A DNA stretch of 64,000 nucleotides from Pseudomonas citri (GTDB lineage: Bacteria; Pseudomonadota; Gammaproteobacteria; Pseudomonadales; Pseudomonadaceae), in the NCBI RefSeq assembly GCF_025336485.1, contig NZ_JAODAB010000006.1:186001-250000 (forward strand), written 5' to 3'. Both the position numbers and the translations under genes were made by a program. Within the stretch, counting starts at the first letter, position 1; each line of letters starts with the position of its first letter. Positions 46,204 through 54,698 of the stretch are shown in pieces. The notes beneath the pieces are model-generated. The model had not been told where the DNA came from, did no database searches, and saw only the letters and a program-made list of their open reading frames with translations.

Positions 46204-47118
46204 TCAACCCTGGCGATTGGCATACATCCGGCACTCAGCCAGCAACGCCAACAGGTTCGGGTCGCGCTCCTTGGCCTTCAGGAACACCACGCCGATGTGC
46301 TGCTGCAAGCGGTACTTCTCCTGCAATGGGATGAGCTTCACCCGGTTTTCATACACCGCTGCAATCCTGCCTGGCAACAAGGCATAGCCGACCCCGGAAC
46401 TGACCATGCTCAGCAGGGTGAAGATGTCGTTGACCTGCATCGCCACCTTCGGCTCGAACCCCGCCTGCTTGAATACCCGGATACCGTCCTGGTGCGTGGC
46501 AAAACCCTGGGTCAGGGTGATGAACGTCTCGTCGCGGACCTCGGCCAGGTCGACTTCACTGCGTTGGGCGAAGGGTGAATCGGCGGGCGTGGCGAGGAAG
46601 ATGTCATCGGAAAACAACGGGATCTGCTCACAATCCGGATCGTTGACGCTGTCGTCCAGCGACACCAGGATCGCATCGACTTCCATGTTCTTGAGCTTGT
46701 ACAACAGGTCGATGTTGGAGCCCATGATCAGGTCGATGTTGAGTTCACTGCGACGGATCTTCAGGCCCATGATCAACTGCGGCACGGTCTTGACCGTCAA
46801 CGAATACAGCGAGCCCAGCTTGAAGCGCTCGGCGGAGAAGCCGGCGGCTTCGCGGGTCAGGCGCACGCTGTCGACCACGTCCTGGATCAGCTTCTGCGCC
46901 CGCTCTTCCAGCACATAGGCACTTTCCAGCGGCGTGAGGTTGCGGCCTTCATGCTTGAACAACGGGCAACGCAGGGCGCTTTCCAGCGAATGAATGGCCC
47001 GGTGGACGCTGACGTTGCTGGTCTGCAACTCGGCCGCCGCCCGCGCCAGGTTGCCGGTGCGCATGAAAGCCAGGAACACCTCGAGTTTTTTCAGGGTCAG
47101 TTCTTCATCGATCAGCAT
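46204..47118 (-). CDS. mdcR: LysR-family regulator MdcR of the malonate operon
   Basis: A 304-residue LysR protein. The N-terminal winged helix is LTLKKLEVFLAFMRTGNLAR through SNVSVHRAIHSLE, and the effector-binding domain starts near residue 90 (FKLGSLYSLTVKTVPQL). Its place at the end of the mdc/mad cluster, convergent, matches MdcR, which senses malonate in related bacteria. ATG 47118 is chosen; ATG 47142 would add eight residues. Confidence 0.9.
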   Translation of the reverse strand: MLIDEELTLKKLEVFLAFMRTGNLARAAAELQTSNVSVHRAIHSLESALRCPLFKHEGRNLTPLESAYVLEERAQKLIQDVVDSVRLTREAAGFSAERFKLGSLYSLTVKTVPQLIMGLKIRRSELNIDLIMGSNIDLLYKLKNMEVDAILVSLDDSVNDPDCEQIPLFSDDIFLATPADSPFAQRSEVDLAEVRDETFITLTQGFATHQDGIRVFKQAGFEPKVAMQVNDIFTLLSMVSSGVGYALLPGRIAAVYENRVKLIPLQEKYRLQQHIGVVFLKAKERDPNLLALLAECRMYANRQG

Positions 47119-47160
47119 GGGGCGGGCTCTTATTCGTGTCATCCGATTGTGCCCCAATAG

Positions 47161-47253
47161 CCTGTGGGGGCAAGGCTTGCCCGTGATGAATACACTGCGG
47201 TGTTTTTTCAAGCATCGATTCGCCTGTTTCGCGAGCAAGCTTTGCTCCCACGG
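47161..47253. repeat. REP doublet upstream of mdcR
   Basis: CCTGTGGGGGCAAGGCTTGC at 47161 and the inverted copy GCGAGCAAGCTTTGCTCCCA near 47231 are imperfect partners of the GTGGGAGC family. They lie in the divergent gap between mdcR and the hemolysin-III gene. Confidence 0.85.
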
Positions 47254-47325
47254 TGCAAACCATTGCACTTTTGCGCCGCAGGGCTGAGCCTTGGCGCCAT
47301 GTTTTATCATGGAGGGTAGGGATAG

Positions 47326-47943
47326 ATGTATCACGGGGAACGACTCAATGCCTGGACTCACCTGGTCGGGGCGGTCGCAGCGTTTATCGGTGCGGTGTGG
47401 TTGCTGGTGATTGCCGGGATGGCCGGCGACCCTTGGAAGATCGTCAGCGTGGCGATCTACGGTTTTACCTTGCTGGTGCTCTACAGCGCCTCGACGGTGT
47501 ATCACAGCGTGCGCGGGCGCAAGAAAGCGATCATGCAGAAGGTCGATCATTTCTCGATCTACCTGCTGATCGCCGGCAGCTACACGCCGTTCTGCCTGGT
47601 CACCTTGCGCGGGCCATGGGGGTGGACGCTGTTCGGGATTGTCTGGGGGTTGGCGCTGATCGGGATTTTGCAGGAGATCAAGCCGCGCTCCGAAGCGCGG
47701 ATCCTGTCCATCGTGATCTACGCCGTGATGGGCTGGATCGTGCTGGTGGCGGTCAAGCCGTTGTGGGCCGCCCTGGGCGGCGCCGGGTTTGCCTGGCTGG
47801 CCTCGGGTGGGGTGTTGTACACCGTGGGCATCCTTTTTTTCGCCCTCGACAGCCGCCTGCGCCATGCCCATGGCATCTGGCACCTGTTCGTCATCGCTGG
47901 CAGCCTGCTGCACTTCGTGGCGATTCTGTTCTACGTTCTCTAG
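47326..47943 (+). CDS. Hemolysin III / TrhA family membrane protein
   Basis: A 205-residue seven-helix membrane protein of the YqfA/TrhA/AdipoR-like superfamily. It has the opening RLNAWTHLVGAVAAFIGAV, conserved His/Ser/Asp positions in STVYHSVRG and KVDHFSIYLLIAGSYTPF, and C-terminal HAHGIWHLFVIAGSLLHF, all metal-site residues of this superfamily. Despite the name, haemolysis is unproven; links to membrane fatty-acid homeostasis are suspected. It overlaps rsmE tail to tail by 4 nt. Confidence 0.93.
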   Translation: MYHGERLNAWTHLVGAVAAFIGAVWLLVIAGMAGDPWKIVSVAIYGFTLLVLYSASTVYHSVRGRKKAIMQKVDHFSIYLLIAGSYTPFCLVTLRGPWGWTLFGIVWGLALIGILQEIKPRSEARILSIVIYAVMGWIVLVAVKPLWAALGGAGFAWLASGGVLYTVGILFFALDSRLRHAHGIWHLFVIAGSLLHFVAILFYVL

Positions 47944-48659
47944 AAATCTCCCCACAACTGCTGCGCTACCGCCAGCGCCACCACCGGTGCGGTTTCGGTG
48001 CGCAGCACGCGAGGACCGAGGCGGGCGGCGTGGTAGCCGGCGGACTTGGCCTGCTCGACCTCGGCATCCGACAAGCCGCCCTCGGGGCCGATCAGGAAGG
48101 CCAATGCCTGCGGCTTGGCATGGCTGACCAGTGGCTCGGCCACGGGATGCAGCACCAGTTTCAGTTCGGCTTCGGTCTGCTTCAGCCAGTCGGCCAGCAG
48201 CAGCGGCGGATGGATCACCGGTACGGTGGAACGCCCGCACTGCTCGCAGGCGCTGATCGCCACTTGGCGCCAGTGCAACAGGCGTTTGTCGGCGCGTTCG
48301 TCCTTGAGCCGCACTTCGCAGCGTTCGCTGAAAATCGGCGTGATCTCGTTGACACCCAGCTCCGTGGCTTTCTGGATCGCCCAATCCATGCGCTCGCCTC
48401 GGGACAGGCCCTGGCCGAGGTGAATGTGCAGCGGTGATTCAGGCTGGCCGGCGAATTGCTCATCGAGCTGCACCCGCACGCGTTTCTTGCCGATTTCGGC
48501 CAGGGTGCCGCGAAATTCCTGGCCCGAACCGTCGAACACCTGCACCGCATCGCCCTCGGCCATGCGCAGCACACGGCCGATGTAATGGGCCTGGGCTTCG
48601 GGCAGCTCGTGGTCGCCGAGGCTCAGGGGGGTGTCGATGAAGAAGCGGGACAGTCTCAT
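47940..48659 (-). CDS. rsmE: 16S rRNA (uracil(1498)-N(3))-methyltransferase RsmE
   Basis: A 239-residue SPOUT-class methyltransferase for U1498. An N-terminal PUA-like domain (MRLSRFFIDTPLSLGDHELP) precedes the trefoil knot with LAFLIGPEGGLSDAEVEQA and RLGPRVLRTETAPVVALA. The start MRLSRFF at 48659 is standard. It lies downstream of a REP pair that separates it from bioA. Confidence 0.96.
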   Translation of the reverse strand: MRLSRFFIDTPLSLGDHELPEAQAHYIGRVLRMAEGDAVQVFDGSGQEFRGTLAEIGKKRVRVQLDEQFAGQPESPLHIHLGQGLSRGERMDWAIQKATELGVNEITPIFSERCEVRLKDERADKRLLHWRQVAISACEQCGRSTVPVIHPPLLLADWLKQTEAELKLVLHPVAEPLVSHAKPQALAFLIGPEGGLSDAEVEQAKSAGYHAARLGPRVLRTETAPVVALAVAQQLWGDF

Positions 48660-48707
48660 GTTCAATCTCTGCAAGAAAAAGGGTCGCGGTTGACGCTGAA
48701 GGCCTTG

Positions 48708-48775
48708 TCGCGGGCAAGCCTTGCTCCCACAGGAGTACGGTAACCCACTGTGGGAGCAAGGCTTGCCCGCGATGG
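48708..48775. repeat. REP doublet between bioA and rsmE
   Basis: TCGCGGGCAAGCCTTGCTCC (48708) and TGTGGGAGCAAGGCTTGCCC (48749) are almost perfect complements over about 24 bp with about 16 nt between. It is the most regular pair in the window, just downstream of the bioA stop on the minus strand, and could form a long stem in the bioA-rsmE transcript. Confidence 0.92.
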
Positions 48776-48788
48776 CGGTGGCCCAGGC

Positions 48789-50195
48789 TCAGCCCGGATC
48801 ACGAAACCCCGGGTGGAAGTCCTTCGGCACCGCCACGCTGACGGTGTCCCGCGTGGCAATATCGATGCCTTCGCTGGCCACTTCGGCGAGGAAATCGATC
48901 TGCTCGGGCGTGATCACATACGGCGGCAGGAAATACACCACGCTGCCCAACGGCCGCAACAGCGCACCACGCTCCAGCGCGTGCTGGAACACGCTCAGCC
49001 CACGGCGCTCCTGCCAGGGATAGGCGGTCTTGCTGGCTTTGTCCTTGACCATCTCGATGGCCAGGACCATGCCGGTCTGGCGCACTTCGGCCACGTTCGG
49101 GTGGTCGGCCAGGTGTGCGGTGGCGCTCGCCATGCGCTGGGCCAGGGCCTTGTTGTTTTCGATGACGTTGTCTTGTTCGAAGATGTCCAGCGTCGCCAGG
49201 GCCGCCGCGCACGCCAGTGGGTTGCCGGTGTAGCTGTGGGAGTGCAGGAACGCGCGCAGGGTCGGGTAGTCGTCGTAGAACGCGCTATAGACCTCATCGG
49301 TGGTCAGGCACGCCGCCAGCGGCAGGTAGCCACCGGTCAGGGCCTTGGACAGGCAAAGGAAATCCGGCGTGATACCGGCCTGTTCGCAGGCGAACATCGT
49401 TCCGGTACGGCCGAAGCCGACGGCGATTTCGTCGTGGATCAGGTGCACGCCATAACGGTCGCACGCTTCGCGCAGCAGCTTCAGGTATACCGGGTGGTAC
49501 ATGCGCATGCCGCCAGCGCCCTGGATCAACGGCTCGACGATCACCGCCGCCACCGTGTCGTGGTGCTCGGCAAGCGTCTGCTCCATGGCCGCGAACATCG
49601 TGCGTGAGTGTTCTTCCCAGCCCATGCCTTCGGGGCGGTGGTAGCAATCGGGGCTCGGCACCTTGAGGGTGTCCAGCAGCAAGGCCTTGTAGGTTTCGGT
49701 GAACAACGGCACATCGCCGACCGACATCGCCGCGATGGTTTCGCCGTGGTAACTGTTGCCCAGGGTGACGAAGCGCTTCTTGGCCGGCCGACCGCGATTG
49801 ACCCAGTAGTGAAAGCTCATCTTCATCGCCACTTCGATGCAGGACGAGCCGTTATCGGCATAGAAGCACCGCGTCAGGCCTTCGGGCGTCATGTTCACCA
49901 GGCGCTCGGACAACTCGATCACTGGCTGGTGGCTGAAACCGGCGAGGATGACGTGCTCCAGTTGATCGACCTGGTCCTTGATCCGCTGGTTGATCCGCGG
50001 GTTGGCGTGGCCGAACACGTTGACCCACCAGGAACTGACGGCATCGAGGTAGCGCTTGCCCTCGAAGTCTTCCAGCCACACGCCTTCACCGCGCTTGATG
50101 GGAATCAGCGGCAGTTGTTCGTGATCTTTCATTTGCGTGCAAGGGTGCCACAGCACCGCGAGGTCGCGTTGCATCCACTGGTTATTCAGGCCCAT
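48789..50195 (-). CDS. bioA: Adenosylmethionine-8-amino-7-oxononanoate aminotransferase BioA
   Basis: A 468-residue class III PLP aminotransferase of biotin synthesis, using SAM as amino donor. It has LWHPCTQMKDHEQLPLIPI at the start, DNGSSCIEVAMKMSFHYW, GNSYHGETIAAMSVGD, IHDEIAVGFGRTGTMFA, and the PLP lysine in CLSKALTGGYLP. ATG 50195 (MGLNNQW) is chosen with GGAGAC upstream. Other bio genes are not adjacent. Confidence 0.96.
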   Translation of the reverse strand: MGLNNQWMQRDLAVLWHPCTQMKDHEQLPLIPIKRGEGVWLEDFEGKRYLDAVSSWWVNVFGHANPRINQRIKDQVDQLEHVILAGFSHQPVIELSERLVNMTPEGLTRCFYADNGSSCIEVAMKMSFHYWVNRGRPAKKRFVTLGNSYHGETIAAMSVGDVPLFTETYKALLLDTLKVPSPDCYHRPEGMGWEEHSRTMFAAMEQTLAEHHDTVAAVIVEPLIQGAGGMRMYHPVYLKLLREACDRYGVHLIHDEIAVGFGRTGTMFACEQAGITPDFLCLSKALTGGYLPLAACLTTDEVYSAFYDDYPTLRAFLHSHSYTGNPLACAAALATLDIFEQDNVIENNKALAQRMASATAHLADHPNVAEVRQTGMVLAIEMVKDKASKTAYPWQERRGLSVFQHALERGALLRPLGSVVYFLPPYVITPEQIDFLAEVASEGIDIATRDTVSVAVPKDFHPGFRDPG

Positions 50196-50442
50196 GTACA
50201 GTCTCCTCGAGGCGGCTCGCGGCGGGCGCGGGCAAAACAATCGCGCAAGCCTATGCAATGGCGGCCATGCGGACAACCCATTGTGTCGTTCCCGCTACTT
50301 TGAGGCAGGCGATAGACGTCGCTGGCGGCGTTTTGATGGCTGACGTATTCTTCGCCGTTCCCTGGGTCGACTGGCCCGAAAAACCACGAGCCGTCTGGCT
50401 CGAAAACAGAAATTTCCTACGTTTTAATCCGGAGTTCGTTGA

Positions 50443-52212
50443 ATGTCTGCTGGTTGGCTGCGCGCTTGTGCGCTGGTGATGATAGGGCTGTTCAGCGTTT
50501 CGGCGCTGGCCAAGGACAAGCAACCGACGGCGATCGTCATCGGCGGTGGCCTGGCGGGACTGACAGCGGCCTATGAGCTGCAGAACAAGGGCTGGGGCGT
50601 GACCCTGCTGGAAGCCAGGCCAGACCTGGGCGGTCGTTCGGGCATGGCCACCAGCGAATGGATCGGCAACGAAAAGACCCAGCCGGTGCTGAATAAGTAC
50701 GTCTCCACATTCAAGTTGAGCACCACGCCGGCCCCGGAATTCGTGCGCACCCCCAGCTACCTGATCGACGGTACTTACTTCACCGCGGCGGACCTGGCGA
50801 CCAAGCAGCCGGCCACCGCCGAAGCCCTCAAGCGCTACGAAACCACCCAGGACGAACTGGCGCGCTCCATCGAGGACCCGCAGAACCCCGCGGCCACCAA
50901 TGCATTGCATGCCCTGGACCAGATCACCGTGTCCAACTGGCTCGACCGCCTGCAACTGCCGGCCACCGCGCGTCAGTTGGTGAACCAGCAGATTCGTACT
51001 CACTACGACGAACCTTCGCGGCTGTCGCTGCTGTATTTCGCCCAGCAGAACCGGGTCTACCGTGGCATCTCCGACCGCGACCTGCGGGCCTCGCGCCTGG
51101 TGGGCGGCAGTCCGGTGTTGGCCCAGGCTTTCGTCAAGCAACTGAAAACCATCAAGACCAATTCGCCGGTCTCAGCAATTTCCCAAGACAAGGATGGCGT
51201 GACGGTCAAGGTCGGCAGCGTCGGCTACCAGGCTGACTACGTGGTGCTGGCCGTGCCGTTGCGGGCCCTGAACAAGATCCAGCTGACGCCGGCACTCGAT
51301 GCCCAACATCAAGCGGCGATCAAGGGCACCAACTACGGCTGGCGCGACCAGATCATGCTCAAGTTCAAGAACCCGGTCTGGGACAGCAAGGCGCGCATGT
51401 CGGGTGAGATCTACAGCAATACCGGCCTGGGCATGATGTGGATCGAGCCGGCCTTGAAGGGCGGCGCCAATGTGGTCATCAACCTGTCCGGCGACAACGC
51501 CCGGGTGATGCAGGCCTTCGGTGACAAGCAGATGGTCGACCAGGTGCTGATCCGCCTGCATGCTTTCTATCCACAAGCGCGTGGCGCCTTCACCGGTTAT
51601 GAAATCCGTCGCTACAGCACCGACCCGTCCACGGGCGGCGCTTACCTGGCCTTTGGTCCGGGCCAGATCAGCAAATTCTGGCGCCTGTGGGAAAAACCAT
51701 TGCAACGCGTAGCCTTTGCCGGCGAACACACCGACACCCTGTATCCGGGCACCCTGGAAGGCGCCTTGCGCACCGGCCAGCGCGCCGCCAGCCAGGTGCA
51801 GGACCTGGCGGCGGGCAAGTCGTTCGAACCGGCCAAGGTCGTTCCGGCTGCCACGGCGGCAGCGGCCGGCGCAGTGGCGGCGAAGAAGGGCAACTTCTTT
51901 ACCAACCTGTTCGGTGGTTCGGATGACGAGAAGAAGCCAGAACCGGTCAAGGCGCCTGAGCCGGTAGCGCCGCCGGCCCCGACACCTGCTCCAGCGCCAA
52001 CTCCGGCACCAGCCCCCGTAGAAGCGCCGAAGCCTGTTGCTCCGGTAAAAGCTGAGCCTGCCAAGAAGACACCGACTAAAGCTTCGACGAAGAAGCCGGC
52101 AGCCAAGGCGGCGGTAAAGAAACCCACTGTGAAGGCGCCGGTGAAAAAGGTGGATCCGGCGAAGACCCCAGCGGCTAAACCGGTGACGGGTACTGAGACC
52201 AAGGCTCAGTAA
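50443..52212 (+). CDS. FAD-dependent amine oxidase with Lys/Ala/Pro-rich C-terminal tail
   Basis: A 589-residue protein. A signal-like N-terminus (LRACALVMIGLFSVSALA) precedes the FAD Rossmann motif AIVIGGGLAGLTAAYELQNK and LGGRSG. The FAD-binding end of the amine-oxidase fold is VAFAGEHTDTLYPGTLEGAL. From about residue 475 a low-complexity tail begins: an Ala/Pro stretch, then Pro-Ala repeats, then Lys-Ala-Pro repeats such as KKPAAKAAVKKPT, reminiscent of histone H1-like or AlgP-type tails. The substrate is unknown; export suggests a periplasmic amine oxidase. The ribosome-binding site is GGAG at 50431. Confidence 0.88.
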   Translation: MSAGWLRACALVMIGLFSVSALAKDKQPTAIVIGGGLAGLTAAYELQNKGWGVTLLEARPDLGGRSGMATSEWIGNEKTQPVLNKYVSTFKLSTTPAPEFVRTPSYLIDGTYFTAADLATKQPATAEALKRYETTQDELARSIEDPQNPAATNALHALDQITVSNWLDRLQLPATARQLVNQQIRTHYDEPSRLSLLYFAQQNRVYRGISDRDLRASRLVGGSPVLAQAFVKQLKTIKTNSPVSAISQDKDGVTVKVGSVGYQADYVVLAVPLRALNKIQLTPALDAQHQAAIKGTNYGWRDQIMLKFKNPVWDSKARMSGEIYSNTGLGMMWIEPALKGGANVVINLSGDNARVMQAFGDKQMVDQVLIRLHAFYPQARGAFTGYEIRRYSTDPSTGGAYLAFGPGQISKFWRLWEKPLQRVAFAGEHTDTLYPGTLEGALRTGQRAASQVQDLAAGKSFEPAKVVPAATAAAAGAVAAKKGNFFTNLFGGSDDEKKPEPVKAPEPVAPPAPTPAPAPTPAPAPVEAPKPVAPVKAEPAKKTPTKASTKKPAAKAAVKKPTVKAPVKKVDPAKTPAAKPVTGTETKAQ

Positions 52213-52231
52213 CGTCAGGTTGTAAAGAAAG

Positions 52232-52259
52232 CGCGGCCCAAAGGCCGCGTTTTTCTTTT
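52232..52259 (+). terminator. Rho-independent terminator after the amine oxidase
   Basis: CGCGGCC (52232-52238) and GGCCGCG (52243-52249) form a 7-bp perfect stem with a CAAA loop, followed by TTTTTCTTTT. It begins 20 nt after the stop codon. Confidence 0.9.
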
Positions 52260-52321
52260 AAGGTCCTACAGGTCCTGGCGATATATCAGATGCTTCCCAC
52301 AAAACAGTCGGAAGGAGATGA

Positions 52322-52347
52322 TAGAGCGCGCGAGGTATTGCGCTCTA
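52322..52347. repeat. Inverted repeat upstream of the small lipoprotein gene
   Basis: TAGAGCGC (52322-52329) and GCGCTCTA (52340-52347) form an 8-bp perfect palindrome with a 10-nt spacer, 26 nt before the lipoprotein ATG. It could be an operator or a 5'-UTR stem; no promoter boxes are obvious around it. Confidence 0.5.
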
Positions 52348-52372
52348 GTCTCTTCAAAAAACTGGGGTGCAT

Positions 52373-52534
52373 ATGAAATTATTAACGGCGGTAATAATGT
52401 TGATCATGCTTGCTGGTTGTGTAGTTGGCGAATGTAGAGATCCTCTGCAAATTCCGATGATTCCAAAGAGGGACCCTCAGCTGGCATACAAATGTACGAT
52501 AGATCCGTATAAGCCGGAGTGTTCGGTCAATTAA
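52373..52534 (+). CDS. Small putative lipoprotein (53 aa)
   Basis: A 53-codon gene with start MKLLTAVIMLIMLAGCV. The LAGC lipobox puts a lipidated Cys at 16, and three more Cys follow in a 37-residue mature chain rich in Pro and charged residues, ending PYKPECSVN. The ribosome-binding site is weak (TGGGGTGCAT). I do not recognise the family. It is convergent with the B-lectin gene and shares its low-GC character. A role as cell-envelope partner or immunity-like protein for the lectin is only speculation. Confidence 0.65.
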   Translation: MKLLTAVIMLIMLAGCVVGECRDPLQIPMIPKRDPQLAYKCTIDPYKPECSVN

Positions 52535-52581
52535 TGCTTTTTAAATTGCCCTGAGCTTTTGTACTTGGGCTGCCAATAGCG

Positions 52582-53088
52582 CTAAAGAGACCCTAAGGAA
52601 AATTTCCATGTATGGATAGGTATATCTTCGAATAGGATTTTGACTCGTCTTGGCTTTGAGGTGCGCCCTGGGACGAAACTAAAGCGGGCCCAGCATAGCT
52701 TGCCCGTTCGCCTATCATGGATAACCAGATTGCCGTCATCCTCAATGACCATACAAGCGTTGTACCAAAGCGACTTATCAGTGCTGTGAGTACTTTCAGC
52801 GATCCATAAGCGTCTTCTGGACGGGTCATAAAGAAATCCACTGTTGGCAATTACAAATTGCAGAGGCTCGCGCATTCTTTTGGGATACAAAGTTGCGCTA
52901 TAGCGTTGATTGTCATTGGCAACCCAAATGACAGTTTCACCGCCCTTGATGACCAGATTTCCATCTGCCTGCAACACCAATCGATATTTCCCGTTTGGGG
53001 ATTGGAGGTATTGCCCCGGCGACATCGTTTGATTGGGCGGCAGCAGCGGCGAACCATTTGCTCGAAATGGAGTGTAAGGAACGGCCAT
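52582..53088 (-). CDS. Bulb-type (B-type) mannose-binding lectin domain protein
   Basis: A 168-residue protein with a single beta-prism II lectin fold. The QxDxNxVxY sites are partly kept: QADGNLVIK at 40-48 and EDDGNLVIH at 116-124, with a degenerate middle repeat (FVIANSGFLYD). The final Tyr of each motif is replaced, so mannose binding may be weakened. There is no signal peptide. ATG 53088 has AAGGTG 6 nt upstream; ATG 53124 would add 12 residues. Tandem-lectin bacteriocins of Pseudomonas are larger (about 280 residues), so this is at most a distant relative. Confidence 0.8.
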   Translation of the reverse strand: MAVPYTPFRANGSPLLPPNQTMSPGQYLQSPNGKYRLVLQADGNLVIKGGETVIWVANDNQRYSATLYPKRMREPLQFVIANSGFLYDPSRRRLWIAESTHSTDKSLWYNACMVIEDDGNLVIHDRRTGKLCWARFSFVPGRTSKPRRVKILFEDIPIHTWKFSLGSL

Positions 53089-53124
53089 GTTCTTCACCTT
53101 GTTCATGAGTTGTTGGAAACTCAT

Positions 53125-53445
53125 TCAACCAAGGGCAGAAGCGAAAATGGCGATACATATATATACCGTCGCAAAAAGAACCTCGCCGTGTCGGTTGCGA
53201 TAATGTGCAAGCTCCCACGGCAAGCACGCTCACCAATGTGTGCGAGCCTCCGCCGGGGGGGGCGATCCGACTAAGGGCCCCGTCCTGACGCGTTGATGCC
53301 AGGCACCGTACTGGCTTTAATCCTTCCTTAACCCACCCCACCCAGACTGATCATCGTATTTCTCGATATTTCAAAGCGAAATTTTCCGCTTTAAATCGAT
53401 AGATAACTCGCTAGTCTTGGTCGCAGTTTTTACAGGATATGAGAA
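53125..53445. other. Gap upstream of cytochrome b561 gene
   Basis: This 321-bp stretch holds no convincing gene. It contains a homopolymer G run near 53256 and AT-rich sequence from 53341 on that likely carries the b561 promoter. An operator-like palindrome lies at 53373-53392. Confidence 0.6.
53373..53392. promoter_or_regulatory. Operator-like palindrome before cytochrome b561
   Basis: AAAGCGAAATTTTCCGCTTT is a 20-bp near-perfect palindrome (one mismatch) 53 nt before the cyt b561 ATG, in AT-rich promoter-like sequence. It resembles a repressor or activator site. The cognate factor is not evident. Confidence 0.45.
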
Positions 53446-53997
53446 ATGCAGCTACGCAACTCTTCTTCTCGCTATGGCTGGGTCAGCCTCGTTATGCACT
53501 GGGGCGTTGCGCTGGCGGTGTACGGGTTGTTCGCCCTGGGCCTGTGGATGGTCGGGCTGGACTACTACAGCAGTTGGCGCAAAGACGCGCCGGACCTGCA
53601 CAAGAGCATCGGCCTGGTGCTGTTGGCGGTCATGGTGTTGCGAGTGGTCTGGCGTTTTGTCAGCCCGCCGCCGCCAACCCTGGAGACCTATGGGCGCCTG
53701 ACCCGGGTCAGCGCCAAGCTGGGTCACAGTGCGCTGTACCTCGGGTTGTTCGCCGTGATGGTGGCCGGTTACCTGATTTCCACCGCAGACGGTGTCGGGA
53801 TCCCGGTGTTTGGTTTGTTCGAAGTACCGGCGCTGGTGTCCGGACTGCCCGATCAGGCAGACGTCGCCGGCCAGATTCACCTCTACCTGGCATGGGCGCT
53901 GGTTATTTTCTCCGGCCTTCATGCGTTAGCTGCATTGAAACACCACGTTATCGACCGTGACGCGACCCTCAAGCGCATGCTGGGACGCCAAGCCTGA
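53446..53997 (+). CDS. Cytochrome b561 family protein
   Basis: A 183-residue four-helix membrane b-type cytochrome. Candidate heme-ligating His are in [24 protein letters not shown] and [20 protein letters not shown]. The helices transfer electrons across the inner membrane, probably to quinone or a periplasmic partner. The YceI-family gene directly downstream is a common neighbour of bacterial b561 genes. Confidence 0.92.
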   Translation: MQLRNSSSRYGWVSLVMHWGVALAVYGLFALGLWMVGLDYYSSWRKDAPDLHKSIGLVLLAVMVLRVVWRFVSPPPPTLETYGRLTRVSAKLGHSALYLGLFAVMVAGYLISTADGVGIPVFGLFEVPALVSGLPDQADVAGQIHLYLAWALVIFSGLHALAALKHHVIDRDATLKRMLGRQA

Positions 53998-54029
53998 TGT
54001 ACAACCTCGACTCCAAAGGAATAGAAAGC

Positions 54030-54626
54030 ATGTTGAAAAAGACGCTCGCCGCCTTGGCAATCGGTTCTGCTCTGTTGTCGGCCGGCCAGGTCATGGCCGC
54101 CGACTATGTGGTCGACAAGGAAGGCCAGCACGCCTTCGTCGACTTCAAGATCAGTCACCTGGGCTATAGCTACATCACCGGGACCTTCAAGGACATCGAC
54201 GGCAAGTTCAGCTTCGATGCCGCCAAGCCTGAAGCCAGCAAGATCGAATTCAACGTACGTACCGCCAGCGTCTTCACCAACCACGCCGAGCGCGACAAAC
54301 ACATCGCCAGCAAAGACTTCCTGGACGTCGGCAAGTTCGCCGATGCCAAGTTCGTCTCCACCAGCGTCAAGCCCACCGGCAAGAACGCCGATGGCAAAGA
54401 CACTGCCGATGTGACAGGCGACCTGACCCTGCACGGCGTCACCAAACCGATCGTGGTCAAGGCCACCTTCCTGGGTGAGGGCAAGGACCCGTGGGGCGGC
54501 TACCGTGCAGGCTTCGAGGGCACCACCAGCATCAAGCGCTCGGACTTCGGCAAGATGATGGACCTGGGTCCACAATCCGATGCCGTTGAACTGTACATTT
54601 CGTTTGAAGGTGTCAAAGCGAAGTAA
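54030..54626 (+). CDS. YceI family periplasmic protein
   Basis: A 198-residue exported lipocalin-like protein. The signal peptide ([20 protein letters not shown]) is likely cleaved before [11 protein letters not shown]. The core beta-barrel shows [20 protein letters not shown] and [19 protein letters not shown]. YceI proteins bind polyisoprenoid or amide lipids. It starts 32 nt after the b561 gene, so the two are probably co-transcribed. Confidence 0.93.
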   Translation: MLKKTLAALAIGSALLSAGQVMAADYVVDKEGQHAFVDFKISHLGYSYITGTFKDIDGKFSFDAAKPEASKIEFNVRTASVFTNHAERDKHIASKDFLDVGKFADAKFVSTSVKPTGKNADGKDTADVTGDLTLHGVTKPIVVKATFLGEGKDPWGGYRAGFEGTTSIKRSDFGKMMDLGPQSDAVELYISFEGVKAK

Positions 54627-54644
54627 CTTTCGCCACGGCCAGAC

Positions 54645-54682
54645 AAAAAAACGCCCCTGATCTTGCGATCAGGGGCGTTTTT
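54645..54682. terminator. Bidirectional terminator between yceI and rhlE
   Basis: ACGCCCCTGATC and GATCAGGGGCGT form a perfect stem with a TTGC loop, flanked by an A-run upstream and a T-run downstream. It serves the convergent yceI-like and rhlE genes. Confidence 0.93.
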
Positions 54683-54698
54683 CATTACTTGGAAAAAC

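Noticed and set aside
46204..48384. Extended LysR frame running upstream of mdcR through the REP region and rsmE area
   Set aside because: Only the part after 47118 (or 47142) shows LysR similarity; the rest is open by chance opposite or across other genes.
50258..50479. 73-codon plus-strand frame between bioA and the amine oxidase gene
   Set aside because: It has no ribosome-binding site or recognisable motif and overlaps the amine oxidase start and its promoter region.
52582..53124. Lectin-like bacteriocin of the LlpA/pyocin L class
   Set aside because: It has one beta-prism domain with degenerate sugar motifs and about 170 residues, whereas the known bacteriocins carry two domains and are about 280 residues long. 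Kept only as B-lectin.
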